A DNA stretch of 64,000 nucleotides from Rhodoplanes sp. (lineage in GTDB: Bacteria > Pseudomonadota > Alphaproteobacteria > Rhizobiales > Xanthobacteraceae). Made by a program: the position numbers and the translations under genes. Below the pieces are notes generated by a model. It worked only from the letters and a program-made list of their open reading frames with translations. It was not told the DNA's origin and searched no databases. Shown here one piece after another: positions 16,394-25,107 of the stretch (the first letter of the stretch is position 1; each line of letters starts with the position of its first letter). The DNA is taken from the NCBI RefSeq assembly GCF_013377085.1, contig NZ_JACAAX010000030.1, positions 18,992 to 82,991 on the forward strand, given 5' to 3'.

Positions 16394-16437
16394 GGATCCT
16401 CCAGCGTGCGGGCGGGCAGCGCCCAGGTTGTTCGGGG

Positions 16438-16830
16438 TCATTCGGTCTCGGGAAGCTCGTGACTCGGCAGCGGCGCCGTCTCGGGCACCCATCGCACATG
16501 CTTGAGCTCGATCAGCCGCGCCAGATAGGTGGTCTTGTCGCGGTTGGTCAGGCGGTGCACGGGGCGCATGCCGTCGATCAGCACGGCGTGGCCGGACGGC
16601 TCGTAGGTCGTGCGCTTGTCGCCGAAGATCGTCTCGATCTCGTTCTTGCCGCCCGTGATGGCGATGACGACGTACGGATGAAAGTGGATGTGCCAGCCGA
16701 GCGTCTGCCCCGGCTCGACCCGCACCTCCCAGATGCGCACGTGATCGTTCTCCAGCACGATGGTCGAGCCGACATCGTCCAGCGTGATGCCGCGCGCCTG
16801 CGCGAGCTTCAGCCCGTGCCGATCGGTCAT
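16438..16830 (-). CDS. Single-cupin protein, paralogue of the neighbouring double cupin
   Basis: A 130-aa protein that matches the first half of the 274-aa cupin nearly end to end. Shared blocks are IVLENDHVR, EPGQT, HIHxHPY, IETIFGDKR and IDGMRPVH. Metal ligands appear to be the two histidines of HIHFHPY plus a later acidic residue and histidine. It overlaps the FAH gene by 4 nt (ATGA). Local duplication followed by fusion, or domain loss, explains the pair. Enzymatic role unknown. Confidence 0.82.
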   Translation of the reverse strand: MTDRHGLKLAQARGITLDDVGSTIVLENDHVRIWEVRVEPGQTLGWHIHFHPYVVIAITGGKNEIETIFGDKRTTYEPSGHAVLIDGMRPVHRLTNRDKTTYLARLIELKHVRWVPETAPLPSHELPETE

Positions 16831-17750
16831 GAGAACACCTCGCGCTCGCGCGTCCCGGCCCCGCGCACCGGCGAGTGCAGATCCGTCAGGGTCATCCGGT
16901 TGCGCAGCTCGCCGAGTCCGGTGCCGCGCACGACGACCTCCTCGCCTTCCTTGAGGAAACGCTGCGGGGTGCGCGCGTTGCCGACGCCGGCCGGCGTACC
17001 GGTCAGAAACAATTCGCCGGCGTGCAGCGTCATGCCGGTCGAGGCTTCGGCGATCAGGGTCGGCAGGTCGAACGCCATCAGCCGGGTCGAGGCATCCTGA
17101 AGAACCTGGCCGTCGACGAGGCATTGCAGCGTCACGTCGCGCCAGTCGAGCGCGTCAGCCGTGACCACATACGGACCGATCGGCATGGTGCCGTCGACGC
17201 TCTTGCCCTTGAGCCACTGGCCACCATGGGCACGCTGCACGCTGCGCAGCGAGACGTCGTTGGCGAGGCAGTAGCCCCACACGTGATCCATGGCGTCGGC
17301 CGCCGCGATGTTCCGTCCGGTCCGGCCGATCACCACGGCGAGTTCGGCCTCGTAGTCCCACTGATGCGACAGCGCCGGATCGAAGGCGATCGGATCATGC
17401 GGGCCGATGACGGTATCGGGCCGCTTGGTGAAGAAGGTCGGATGGTCTGGCTTCGGCACGTCCTGGCCCTCGCGCCGGCCGAACCCCTCCTCGAAGTGAT
17501 CCCAGTAGTTCCAGCCGGTGCAGAGGATATCGCGGCCGAAGCGGCCGATCGGCGGCAGCAGCCGCGCGGCGTCGAGCGCGAGGCGCTCGCGCGACTGCGT
17601 CGCCAGCCGGCGGATCTCGTCGCGCCCGTCGGCGCCGCCGAGGATCACGTCGACCAGATCGCCGATCGACTCGGGCAGCAGCGTCACGGTGTCGCCGTCG
17701 ACGACGCCGAGGCGCGCAGCACCGCCGTGTCGGACGGCCGCGATCCTCAC
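16827..17750 (-). CDS. Fumarylacetoacetate hydrolase (FAH) family protein
   Basis: A 307-aa enzyme of the FAH C-terminal fold. Key features are ILCTGWNYWDHFEE, the Mg-binding DYEAELAVVIGR (E-x-E), WGYCLANDVSLR, QWLKGKSVDGTMPIGPYVV and LFLTGTPAGVGNAR. Family members hydrolyse or decarboxylate 2-oxo acids made by aromatic ring cleavage, for example oxalocrotonate or acylpyruvates. It has 4-nt overlaps with both neighbours, indicating one tight operon. The substrate should match whatever the Ldh, cupin and amidohydrolase act on. Confidence 0.92.
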   Translation of the reverse strand: MRIAAVRHGGAARLGVVDGDTVTLLPESIGDLVDVILGGADGRDEIRRLATQSRERLALDAARLLPPIGRFGRDILCTGWNYWDHFEEGFGRREGQDVPKPDHPTFFTKRPDTVIGPHDPIAFDPALSHQWDYEAELAVVIGRTGRNIAAADAMDHVWGYCLANDVSLRSVQRAHGGQWLKGKSVDGTMPIGPYVVTADALDWRDVTLQCLVDGQVLQDASTRLMAFDLPTLIAEASTGMTLHAGELFLTGTPAGVGNARTPQRFLKEGEEVVVRGTGLGELRNRMTLTDLHSPVRGAGTREREVFS

Positions 17751-18154
17751 GACTGCGCCTCGGGCACGACCGCGATGGCGTTGATCTCGATCAGGTACTC
17801 GGGCGAGGCCAGCTTGGTCACCTCGACCAGGGTCGAGGCCGGCAGCGGCGCCTTGAAATACTCGCGGCGGACTTTGTGGATCTGCTGGAAGTGCTCCATG
17901 TTGCGGACATAGACGTCGACCCGGCAGACGTGATCGAGCGTGCCGCCCGCCGTCTCCATCGCCGCCTTGATGTTCTCGATGACCTGCCTGGTCTGCGCCT
18001 CGATGTCGCCGATGCCGGCGATGGTGCCGTCGGCGCGGCGCGCCGTCATGCCCGACACGAACACCAGCTTGCCGCGCGCCTCGACCACGGCGGCCTGGGC
18101 GTAATGGCCCAGCGGCTTGACCAGCTTCTCGGTCGAGAGTTCCTGCTTGCTCAT
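17747..18154 (-). CDS. RidA/YjgF family protein
   Basis: A 135-aa trimeric RidA-fold protein with VSGMTARRADGTIAGIGDIEAQTRQVIENIKA and the DHVCRVDVYVRNMEHF pattern. The strict IPA-deaminase arginine context seen in RidA itself is altered, so it may be a catabolic subfamily member. In ring-degradation clusters such proteins often hydrolyse enamine or imine intermediates. It overlaps the FAH gene by 4 nt, and Ldh lies 26 nt upstream. Confidence 0.88.
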   Translation of the reverse strand: MSKQELSTEKLVKPLGHYAQAAVVEARGKLVFVSGMTARRADGTIAGIGDIEAQTRQVIENIKAAMETAGGTLDHVCRVDVYVRNMEHFQQIHKVRREYFKAPLPASTLVEVTKLASPEYLIEINAIAVVPEAQS

Positions 18155-18180
18155 CGGTTTCGCCTCTTATTCGTGTGGTG

Positions 18181-19245
18181 TCACGCGATCGCGCGGCCGT
18201 CGCCCGCGTTCATCTGGTCGGACAGCCGGTCCAGCGTCGCAGCGACGCTCGCGGGCAGCCGCACCCGGCCGCCGCTCGCCTGGCGCCGGCGCCACTCGAT
18301 CTCGCCGGGCGTGAACACCTGATCGACGCCGGGCGCGCGCGCCGAGCCGCGCACCCGCTCGCCGGCCAGCGCCGCATCACGGCGGAATGTTTCCGGGTCG
18401 CCGAAATGTCCGACGTCGATGGCGATGAAGAGATGCGCGCAGTCGTACGGCTCTGCCGCATCGCCGTAGAGCGGCTTGACGGCCTCGCCCCAGGCGCCGC
18501 CGGACAGGAGGCCGCACATCAGGTCGATCATGAAGGCGAGCCCGAACCCTTTCGGTCCGGCCGCCGGCAGCAGCATGCCGGCGATGGCCTCGCGCGGATC
18601 CGTGGTCGGGCTGCCGTCGGCGCGCGTCGCCCAGGTCGGCGGAATCGGCCGGCCGGATTTTTCCAAGAGCCGGATCTTGCCCATCGCGGCCTCGCTCATC
18701 GCCATGTCGAGGGCGAGCGGGGGTCCGTCGGCGCTCGGCAGCGCAATGGCGATCGGATTGTTGCCGACGACCCGCTCGGCGCCGCCCGGCGCTGGCATCA
18801 GCGGGCGCGTGTTGCACATGACGATGCCGATGCAACCGGCCGCCGCCGCGACGTTGGCGTAATGGCGCGCCACGCCGAAATGGAAGCCGTGTCGTACCGC
18901 GACGATGCCGGCGCCGAGCTGCTTCGCCTTGTCGACCGCGATGCCGATCGCCTGCCGGCCGGTGAGATGGCCGAAGGCATGGCCGGCGTCGAGCACCACG
19001 GCGATGCCCCGGTCGGACACCACCTCGGCGGTCTCGCGCCGCGACACCGAGCCCTTGCGCAGGCGATCGAGATACATCTCGACCATGGCGATGCCGTGCG
19101 AGGCGACGCCGTCCAGCTCCGCATCGACCAGCGCGGTCGCGACCGTGCGGGCTGCCGAGGCCGACAGGCCCGCCCCGACGAACAGCGCGGCGACCCGCTC
19201 GACCAGCGTTCCGGCATCGACCTCGACCGTACCGTCCGATGTCAT
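18181..19245 (-). CDS. Ldh-family (malate/L-lactate dehydrogenase type 2) oxidoreductase
   Basis: A 354-aa NAD(P)-dependent oxidoreductase of the Ldh_2 fold. Features are the DGVASHGIAMVEMYL motif near residue 45, HGFHFGVARHYA, VMCNTRPLMPAPGG, NPIAIALPS and a C-terminal GPKGFGLAFMIDLMCGLLSGG. Family members reduce 2-oxoacids or cyclic imines (delta-1-piperideine/pyrroline-2-carboxylate), or oxidise ureidoglycolate or sulfolactate. ATG at 19245 follows AAGGAGTCCCGC. It is the first enzyme gene after gntR. Confidence 0.9.
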   Translation of the reverse strand: MTSDGTVEVDAGTLVERVAALFVGAGLSASAARTVATALVDAELDGVASHGIAMVEMYLDRLRKGSVSRRETAEVVSDRGIAVVLDAGHAFGHLTGRQAIGIAVDKAKQLGAGIVAVRHGFHFGVARHYANVAAAAGCIGIVMCNTRPLMPAPGGAERVVGNNPIAIALPSADGPPLALDMAMSEAAMGKIRLLEKSGRPIPPTWATRADGSPTTDPREAIAGMLLPAAGPKGFGLAFMIDLMCGLLSGGAWGEAVKPLYGDAAEPYDCAHLFIAIDVGHFGDPETFRRDAALAGERVRGSARAPGVDQVFTPGEIEWRRRQASGGRVRLPASVAATLDRLSDQMNAGDGRAIA

Positions 19246-19319
19246 GAAGCGGGACTCCTTACCCGGGGATACGAGATGACCTGTCAGCCGCGCGCGCGGC
19301 CGTGGCCGCAGGCGGCCGG

Positions 19320-20030
19320 TCAGATGGCGGTGAGCGCATTGGTGGCGGCGAGCACCTTGGCGGTGGTCTGGCGGATGTGGCTTTCGCACAGCCGGCACGC
19401 CGCCTCGGCGTCGCGCGCCAGAACGGCGCGCATCAGCCCTTCGTGCTCGCCGATGTCGTCGCGCGGCTTGGCCGTGAAGCCGATCGACAGGGCGACGTAG
19501 CGCTCGGCCTGGTCGAAAAGCTGGTCGCGGAACGCGCGCAGCAGCTCGGACGGGCACGCCGCCGACAGGCTCGCATGGAAAGCGCGGTGCTCGCGCCACC
19601 AGGCCCGCGAGATCTCGCCGGGCGCCGCCGGATCGGTCTTCTGCTGGCGCGACAGCCGATGGAAGGCGCCGAGGATCTCGGCCTCCCAGGCGACGTCGCC
19701 GGCCGCGACGGCGCGGCGGAGCATCAGGGTCTCGATGTCGATACGGGTCTCGGTGAGGTCGGTCAGATGGGCCGGCGACACCGGCGAGACGCGAAAGCCC
19801 TTGTTCTCGGCGAGCGTCACCAGCCCTTCCGATTCGAGCCGCATCAGCGCCTCGCGCAGCGGGCTGATGCTCATCCCGTAGCGCTCGCGCAGCTCCTCCA
19901 GCCGCAGCCGCGTGTTGGGCCGCAGCCGGCATTGCAGGATGTCGGCGCGCAGGACATCCAGCGCGATTCCCCCCAGTGTCTGCGGTTCCGAGAGCTCGGC
20001 TCGTCCGCGGGCATTGCTCTTGATCGACAT
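19320..20030 (-). CDS. GntR-family (FCD) transcriptional regulator
   Basis: A 236-aa repressor-type protein. The N-terminal winged helix (about 18-85) reads RLEELRERYGMSISPLREALMRLESEGLV. The C-terminal FCD ligand domain has the metal-binding arginine/aspartate and histidine pattern (RIDIETLMLRRAV, WWREHRAFHASL, HEGLMRAVLARD). It is divergent from the ABC transporter operon, and two near-identical 14-bp palindromes at 20106-20156 are its likely operators. It probably responds to the catabolic substrate. Confidence 0.92.
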   Translation of the reverse strand: MSIKSNARGRAELSEPQTLGGIALDVLRADILQCRLRPNTRLRLEELRERYGMSISPLREALMRLESEGLVTLAENKGFRVSPVSPAHLTDLTETRIDIETLMLRRAVAAGDVAWEAEILGAFHRLSRQQKTDPAAPGEISRAWWREHRAFHASLSAACPSELLRAFRDQLFDQAERYVALSIGFTAKPRDDIGEHEGLMRAVLARDAEAACRLCESHIRQTTAKVLAATNALTAI

Positions 20031-20105
20031 GGCAGTCCCGGTGTCGGCCCGGCACGACGCCGGCGCGTGCCTCCTGCTTAGCGAAGCGATTCCACAAAAT
20101 CAAAT

Positions 20106-20156
20106 GATTTTATAAAATGTGTTGACTGAGGCTTGGAGAGGCGATCTTATAAAATC
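20106..20156. promoter_or_regulatory. Pair of GntR-type operators in the divergent intergenic region
   Basis: GATTTTATAAAATG (20106-20119) and GATCTTATAAAATC (20143-20156) are 13/14 matches to the perfect palindrome GATTTTATAAAATC. Their centres lie 37 bp apart. A possible -35 box TTGACT lies between them at 20122-20127, and the second palindrome would cover the -10 region of the rightward promoter. They stand out in this GC-rich background. Confidence 0.7.
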
Positions 20157-20293
20157 ACGGCCATCGACCGGAGACCCTCTCGATGGCCGGAAACGCGGCA
20201 CCGTCGCGGTGAGTCCTGCCGGGCATTCACCGAACTCGTTTGGAAAGCGCCCCGCGCTGCGGCCGGCGGCATTGGCAGAGGAGCTCGAAGCAG

Positions 20294-21319
20294 ATGTCCA
20301 ACCGGCTCAGCACGGCCATTCGCGCCGGTATGGCGGCCTCCGTTCTCACGGTCGCGGCGCTCATCGTGCCGGCCGGCGCGGCCGACACCAAGGTGACGTT
20401 CGCGCTCGACTTCATCCCGCTCGGCCGCCATGCCCCGTGGTACGCCGCGGTGGCCCAGGGCTACTTCAAGGGCGAAGGCCTCGACGTCACCATCGTGCCG
20501 AGCAAGGGCACGGCCGAGGTGATCCAGTCGGTGCAGTCGGGCGCCGCCGACATCGGCTTCGTCGACGTCCCGGCGCTGGTGCTCGGGCGGGCCGGCGGCG
20601 CGACCCTGAAGATGGTCGCGGTGAACTATCAGAAATCGCCCTATGCGATCTTCTCGCTCGCCAAGGGCGCCAACGTCACCACGGCGAAGCAGCTCGAAGG
20701 CCTGAGCCTCGGCAGCGGCGCCGGCAGCTTCACACCGAAGATCATCCAGGGCTTCATGGCCCAGCAGGGCCTCGACCCGGCCAAGCTGCAGATCACCAAC
20801 GTCGCGCCGCCGGCCCGCGCCAGCATGCTGATGACGGCCCAGGTGCCGGCCATCGAGTTCTTCGTGATGGCGAAGCCCGGCCTGGAGGCGGGCGCGAAAA
20901 ACTCCGGCGCGACGCTGACGACCTTCCTGCTCGCCGATCACGGCCTCGATCTCTACTCGAACGGCATCGCCGCCAAGGACGAGTATCTGAAGGCCAATCC
21001 GGACCTCGTGAAGAAATTCGTTCGGGCCGCCCTGAAGGGCTGGAAGTTCACCTTCGACAACCCGCAGAAGGCGGCCGAGCTGCAGAGCAAGATGGTGGTC
21101 GGCCTGAAGGAGGAGTCGATCGTGCCGGAGATCGAGGTGTTGCGCGCGCTGGCCATCACGCCCGATACCGAGAAGAACGGCCTCGGCACCATCGACCCGG
21201 CCAAGATGCAGAAGAGCCTGGATTTCACGGTGAAATATATCGGCGTCAGCGGCGCGGTGCCGACGGCGGCCGATCTCTACGACACGAGCTTCTTGCCGGC
21301 GCAGCCGGTGAAGCCGTGA
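20294..21319 (+). CDS. NMT1/THI5-like ABC transporter substrate-binding protein
   Basis: A 341-aa periplasmic protein. The signal peptide (MSNRLSTAIRAGMAASVLTVAALIVPAGA) precedes DTKVTFALDFIPLGRHAPWY. The SsuA/ThiY-type motif AVAQGYFKGEGLDVTIVPSKG follows, then SGAADIGFVD. Such proteins feed nitrate/sulfonate/taurine/pyrimidine-class importers with small organic ligands. ATG at 20294 lies after GGAGCTCGAAGCAG. It is first in an operon with an ATPase, a permease and, unusually, a Bug receptor. Ligand unknown, probably the substrate of the divergent catabolic genes. Confidence 0.92.
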   Translation: MSNRLSTAIRAGMAASVLTVAALIVPAGAADTKVTFALDFIPLGRHAPWYAAVAQGYFKGEGLDVTIVPSKGTAEVIQSVQSGAADIGFVDVPALVLGRAGGATLKMVAVNYQKSPYAIFSLAKGANVTTAKQLEGLSLGSGAGSFTPKIIQGFMAQQGLDPAKLQITNVAPPARASMLMTAQVPAIEFFVMAKPGLEAGAKNSGATLTTFLLADHGLDLYSNGIAAKDEYLKANPDLVKKFVRAALKGWKFTFDNPQKAAELQSKMVVGLKEESIVPEIEVLRALAITPDTEKNGLGTIDPAKMQKSLDFTVKYIGVSGAVPTAADLYDTSFLPAQPVKP

Positions 21320-21335
21320 GGGCGGGCGGCCGAGG

Positions 21336-22154
21336 ATGCTCGCGCAGGTCCCCCAGCCGATGACCGACAGTTCCCCGGCGGCGGAGGCCGCCCGGGCGTT
21401 CGGGCGCTTCCGCAACGTCCACCAGGAATTCCTCCAGGACGACAGCAAGCGCCTGGTCGCAATCGAGGACATTTCGTTCGATCTGAAGGAGGGCACGCTG
21501 GTCAGCCTGCTCGGCCCCAGCGGCTGCGGCAAGACGAGTTTCCTGAAGATCGTCGCCGGGCTCGCCGAGGCGACCTACGGCGTGGTCGAGATCCGCGGCC
21601 GGCAGGTGACGCGACCGCAGCCGGATTTCGGCTTCGTGTTCCAGCAGGCCAATCTGATGCCGTGGCGCACCGTGCTGGACAATGTCCTGTTCCCGATGGA
21701 GATCCAGCGCCGCAAGGACGCCGCCGCAAAGCGCCGCGCGATGGAGCTCCTGGAGCTCGTCGGCCTCGCCGGCTTCGAGAATGCGCGGCCCTCGCAGCTC
21801 TCCGGCGGCATGCAGCAGCGCGCCGCGCTGTGCCGTGCCCTCGTCCATGCCCCCAAACTTCTCCTGATGGACGAGCCGTTCGGCGCGCTCGACGAGCTGA
21901 CCCGCATGGAGATGCACGATCTGCTGCTGGAGATCCGCCGCGTCACCAACGCGACCACGCTGTTCGTCACCCACAGCATCAGCGAGGCCGTGTACCTGTC
22001 GGACGTGATCGTCGCCTTCAGCAAGCGGCCGGCCCGCATCGCCGACTATATCGAGGTCGACCTGCCCTATCCGCGCACGCCCGCGCTGCGCTACGAGACC
22101 GCCTTCACGGACTTCGAGCATCGCGCCGGCATCGCCCTGGGGATCACCCGATGA
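21336..22154 (+). CDS. ABC transporter ATP-binding protein (SsuB/TauB type)
   Basis: A 272-aa ATPase. Walker A GPSGCGKTS, Q-loop VFQQANLMPWRT, signature LSGGMQQRAALCRAL, Walker B LLLMDEPFGALD and the switch histidine in VTHS are all present. It drives import with the adjacent permease and NMT1-type binding protein. ATG at 21336 is taken; ATG at 21360 (MTDSSPAAE) is a possible alternative. It overlaps the permease by 4 nt. Confidence 0.94.
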   Translation: MLAQVPQPMTDSSPAAEAARAFGRFRNVHQEFLQDDSKRLVAIEDISFDLKEGTLVSLLGPSGCGKTSFLKIVAGLAEATYGVVEIRGRQVTRPQPDFGFVFQQANLMPWRTVLDNVLFPMEIQRRKDAAAKRRAMELLELVGLAGFENARPSQLSGGMQQRAALCRALVHAPKLLLMDEPFGALDELTRMEMHDLLLEIRRVTNATTLFVTHSISEAVYLSDVIVAFSKRPARIADYIEVDLPYPRTPALRYETAFTDFEHRAGIALGITR

Positions 22155-22918
22155 GGCTTCGCACCAGCATCCGCACGCTCGAATCCATCGTCTATCCGAT
22201 CGCCGGCATGGTCGCCGTGCTGGCGCTGTGGCAGGGCTATGTCTGGGCCTTCGCCGTCAATCCGATCGTGCTGCCGAGCCCGCTCGCCATCGCGCGCGCC
22301 ACCGCCGCGAACCACGAGATCCTGCTGTCGCAGACCTGGCCGACCCTGAGAGAATCCGTCTACGGCTTCGTTCTCGCGCTGCTGGTCGGCATTCCGCTGG
22401 CGGTGTGCGTGGCCAACTCGCGGATCCTCAATCTCACCTTCTATCCGATCCTGATCGCCACCCAGTCGATCCCCAAGGTCGCGGTGGCGCCGATCATCCT
22501 GGTGTGGTTCGGCATCGGCATGGAATCGAAGCTGGTCATCGCCTTCCTGGTGGCGTTCTTCCCCGTGGTGGTCGACACCGCGACCGGCCTGAAGGCGACG
22601 CCGGCCGGGCTGCTGGAGCTCGCCCGCTCGGTCAGTGCCTCGCCCAGCCAGACCTTCTGGAAGGTGCAGTTTCCCGCCGCGATGCCGTTCATCATCTCGG
22701 GCGCCAAGGTCGCCGTGACGCTCGCCGTCATCGGCGCCGTGATCGGCGAGTTCGTCGGCTCCAACGAGGGCCTCGGCAACCTGCTGCTGTCGGCCAATGC
22801 GCAGCTCGACGGGCCGCTCGCCTGGGCCGCGCTGGTGTGGCTGAGCGTGCTCGGCATCGTGCTGTTCTTCGTGGTCGTCGCGGCCGAGCGGGTGCTGATG
22901 CCGTGGGGACATCACTGA
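22151..22918 (+). CDS. ABC transporter permease (SsuC/TauC type)
   Basis: A 255-aa inner-membrane protein with about six helices. The coupling motif is EARSVSASPSQTFWKVQFPAAMP-like (LARSVSASPSQTFW, then VQFPAAMPFIISG). It starts with an ATGA overlap of the ATPase gene. Typical of the nitrate/sulfonate/taurine group. The end is 41 nt before the Bug receptor, so the four genes appear to be one operon. Confidence 0.94.
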   Translation: MRLRTSIRTLESIVYPIAGMVAVLALWQGYVWAFAVNPIVLPSPLAIARATAANHEILLSQTWPTLRESVYGFVLALLVGIPLAVCVANSRILNLTFYPILIATQSIPKVAVAPIILVWFGIGMESKLVIAFLVAFFPVVVDTATGLKATPAGLLELARSVSASPSQTFWKVQFPAAMPFIISGAKVAVTLAVIGAVIGEFVGSNEGLGNLLLSANAQLDGPLAWAALVWLSVLGIVLFFVVVAAERVLMPWGHH

Positions 22919-22959
22919 GCGGCAGCGGCACGGCCGGCCGCCTGTTTCGGAGAGACATC

Positions 22960-23925
22960 ATGATTCGGCTTGCCGCCTGCCTTGCGTTGTTGGCCAGCGT
23001 GGCGTCGCATCCCGCGACCGCCGAGGAGTTCCCGACCCGCCCCGTCACCATCGTGTCGCCCTACCAGGCGGGCGGGACGAGCGACATCATCGCCCGGGTG
23101 GTGGCCCAAAAGCTCTCCGAGACGTGGGGCCAGCCCGTGCTGGTGGAGAACCGTCCGGGCGCCAATGGCGCGCTCGGCGTCATGGCGGTGGTGCGCGCCG
23201 CGCCGGACGGCTACACGCTGCTCGCCACCGCATCGAGCGGGCTGACGCTCAATCCGCTGGTCTATTCGACCCTGCCCTACAGCGTCGAGCGCGACCTCGC
23301 GCCGATCACGGGCACGGGCGAGGTCGCCAATGTGCTGGTCGCCCATCCGGGCGTGGGCGCCAATACGGTGCCGGAGCTGATCGCGCTCGCCAAGGCGAAG
23401 CCGGGCGCGCTCAGCTACGGCTCGCAGGGCGTCGGCTCCAACGGCCATCTGATCGGCGAGATGTTCCGCCAGCGCACCGGCGTCGCGCTGCTGCACGTGC
23501 CCTACAAGGGCAGCGCGCCGGCCCTCAACGACCTGCTCGGTGGCCAGATCCAGCTCATGTTCGACAACCTGCCGGCCTCGCTGCCGCAGATCAAGGCCGG
23601 CACGCTGAAGGCCATCGCCGTGACCACGGCGGCGCGCGACCCGCGGCTGCCCGACGTGCCGACCATCGCCGAGTCCGGACTGCCGGGCTTCGACGCAACG
23701 GCCTGGTTCGCGCTCCTCACCGGCAAGGGCGTGCCGGAGGCGCGCCGCGCCGAGATCGAGCGCGCCGCGCTGGCCGCCCTGACCGCGCCGGACGTACGCG
23801 AAAAGCTCGCCGCCGCCGGCGTCGACGTCGCGGCGGCCGGCTCCGCGGCGCTGGCGGACCGCATCGCCCGCGAGACCCTGATGTGGAAGACCGTCGTCGA
23901 CACCGCGAAGATCCGCCTGGAGTGA
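22960..23925 (+). CDS. Bug/TctC-type periplasmic receptor in an ABC-importer operon
   Basis: A 321-aa receptor with a Sec signal (MIRLAACLALLASVASHPATA). EEFPTRPVTIVSPYQAGGTSD follows, then VENRPGANGALGV, APDGYTLLATA and YGSQGVGSNGHLIGEM. It belongs to the tripartite tricarboxylate receptor family. No TctA/TctB is encoded here; instead it follows an NMT1-type ABC importer. It may bind the same compound with different affinity or serve a distant permease. A GGAGAGACATC site precedes the ATG. Confidence 0.9.
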   Translation: MIRLAACLALLASVASHPATAEEFPTRPVTIVSPYQAGGTSDIIARVVAQKLSETWGQPVLVENRPGANGALGVMAVVRAAPDGYTLLATASSGLTLNPLVYSTLPYSVERDLAPITGTGEVANVLVAHPGVGANTVPELIALAKAKPGALSYGSQGVGSNGHLIGEMFRQRTGVALLHVPYKGSAPALNDLLGGQIQLMFDNLPASLPQIKAGTLKAIAVTTAARDPRLPDVPTIAESGLPGFDATAWFALLTGKGVPEARRAEIERAALAALTAPDVREKLAAAGVDVAAAGSAALADRIARETLMWKTVVDTAKIRLE

Positions 23926-23952
23926 CGGCGGCGGCCTGCTCCGCCGCCGCGC

Positions 23953-25107
23953 TCACGCGACCCGGCGGCCGGCGGACCAGACGCTGCGCACCGCCGCGAC
24001 GTCGCCGACGCGGCGGACCCGGATGAGGTCGGCGCGCTTGCCGCCGGCAATCTCGCCGCGATCGGTCAGGCCGACCGCCTCGGCCGGCGTCTTGCTCGCG
24101 GTACGCACGGCGGCCGGCAGATCGATCTCCGGGACGACATCAGGCAGCCGCAGCACCGCAGCGAGCAGGCTCGACGGCACATAGTCGGACGACAGGATGT
24201 CGAGCAGCCCGGCGCGGGCCAGGTCCGCGGTCGCGACATTGCCCGAATGCGAGCCGCCGCGCACCAGATTGGGCGCCCCCATGAGGACGCGGACGCCGGC
24301 CGCATGCAGGGCCTCGGCCGCCTCCGGCGTGGTCGGGAACTCGGCGATGGCGATGCGGTCGCGGATCGCGTCGTCGACATGGTCGAGCGTGGTGTCGTCG
24401 TGGCTCGCCAAGGGGATGTTTCGCGTCCGCGCCAGCTCGACCAACGCGCGATAGTTCGGCTCGGCATGCGCCGCCTGGAACGCGACGCGCCGGGCGAACA
24501 GCACGTCGAGCTCGGCATCGGTCGCGCCGGCCTTCTTGCCGCGGTAATAGGTGCGCAGCTTCTCCTCGTCGCGGAACTGCCGCTGACCCGGCGTGTGGTC
24601 CATCAACGAGAGCAGCCGCACGTCCGGGCGGTCGATCAGCTCCGCGGCCTCGGCGACGGAATGCGGCATCGGCACCTCGCAGCGCAGATGCAGGAAGTGG
24701 TCGACCCGCAGGAGCCCGGCGTCGCGCGCCTCGGCGATGGCGCGGGCGAGCGTCGCCGCCTCGCCGTCGACCTCCTCGGCACCCTCCTCCCGCCAGACCC
24801 GCAGCGAATCAAGCACCGTGGTGATGCCGCTGACCGCGATCTGCCCGTCATAGGCCACGACGGCGGCGCCCGGCGGCCAATTCACCTTGGGGCGCGGCAT
24901 GAAATGCGCCTCGATATGATCGGTGTGAAGCTCGACCAGCCCGGGCATCAGGAGATCGCCGTCGAGCGCCTCGCCGCGCTCCGGCGCCTTGCCCTCGCCG
25001 ATCTCGACGATGCGGCCGCCGGAGACGGCGACCCAGCCCCGCTCGATCGTCCAGTCGGCGAGCACCAGGCGGGCCTCGGTCAGCAGCAGGTCGTGCGGTT
25101 CGGTCAT
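23953..25107 (-). CDS. phnM: PhnM, alpha-D-ribose 1-methylphosphonate 5-triphosphate diphosphatase
   Basis: A 384-aa amidohydrolase-fold enzyme that removes pyrophosphate from the C-P lyase intermediate to give the 5-phosphate. Metal-site motifs are VELHTDHIEAHFMPRPKVNW, LRCEVPMPH, LASHDDTTLDH, FPTTPEAA and ILSSDYVPSSL. The N-terminal and C-terminal composite beta-domains are complete. It is the last gene of the leftward phn operon and overlaps phnL by 4 nt. A second, divergent PhnM-like gene is at 35491-36702. Confidence 0.93.
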   Translation of the reverse strand: MTEPHDLLLTEARLVLADWTIERGWVAVSGGRIVEIGEGKAPERGEALDGDLLMPGLVELHTDHIEAHFMPRPKVNWPPGAAVVAYDGQIAVSGITTVLDSLRVWREEGAEEVDGEAATLARAIAEARDAGLLRVDHFLHLRCEVPMPHSVAEAAELIDRPDVRLLSLMDHTPGQRQFRDEEKLRTYYRGKKAGATDAELDVLFARRVAFQAAHAEPNYRALVELARTRNIPLASHDDTTLDHVDDAIRDRIAIAEFPTTPEAAEALHAAGVRVLMGAPNLVRGGSHSGNVATADLARAGLLDILSSDYVPSSLLAAVLRLPDVVPEIDLPAAVRTASKTPAEAVGLTDRGEIAGGKRADLIRVRRVGDVAAVRSVWSAGRRVA

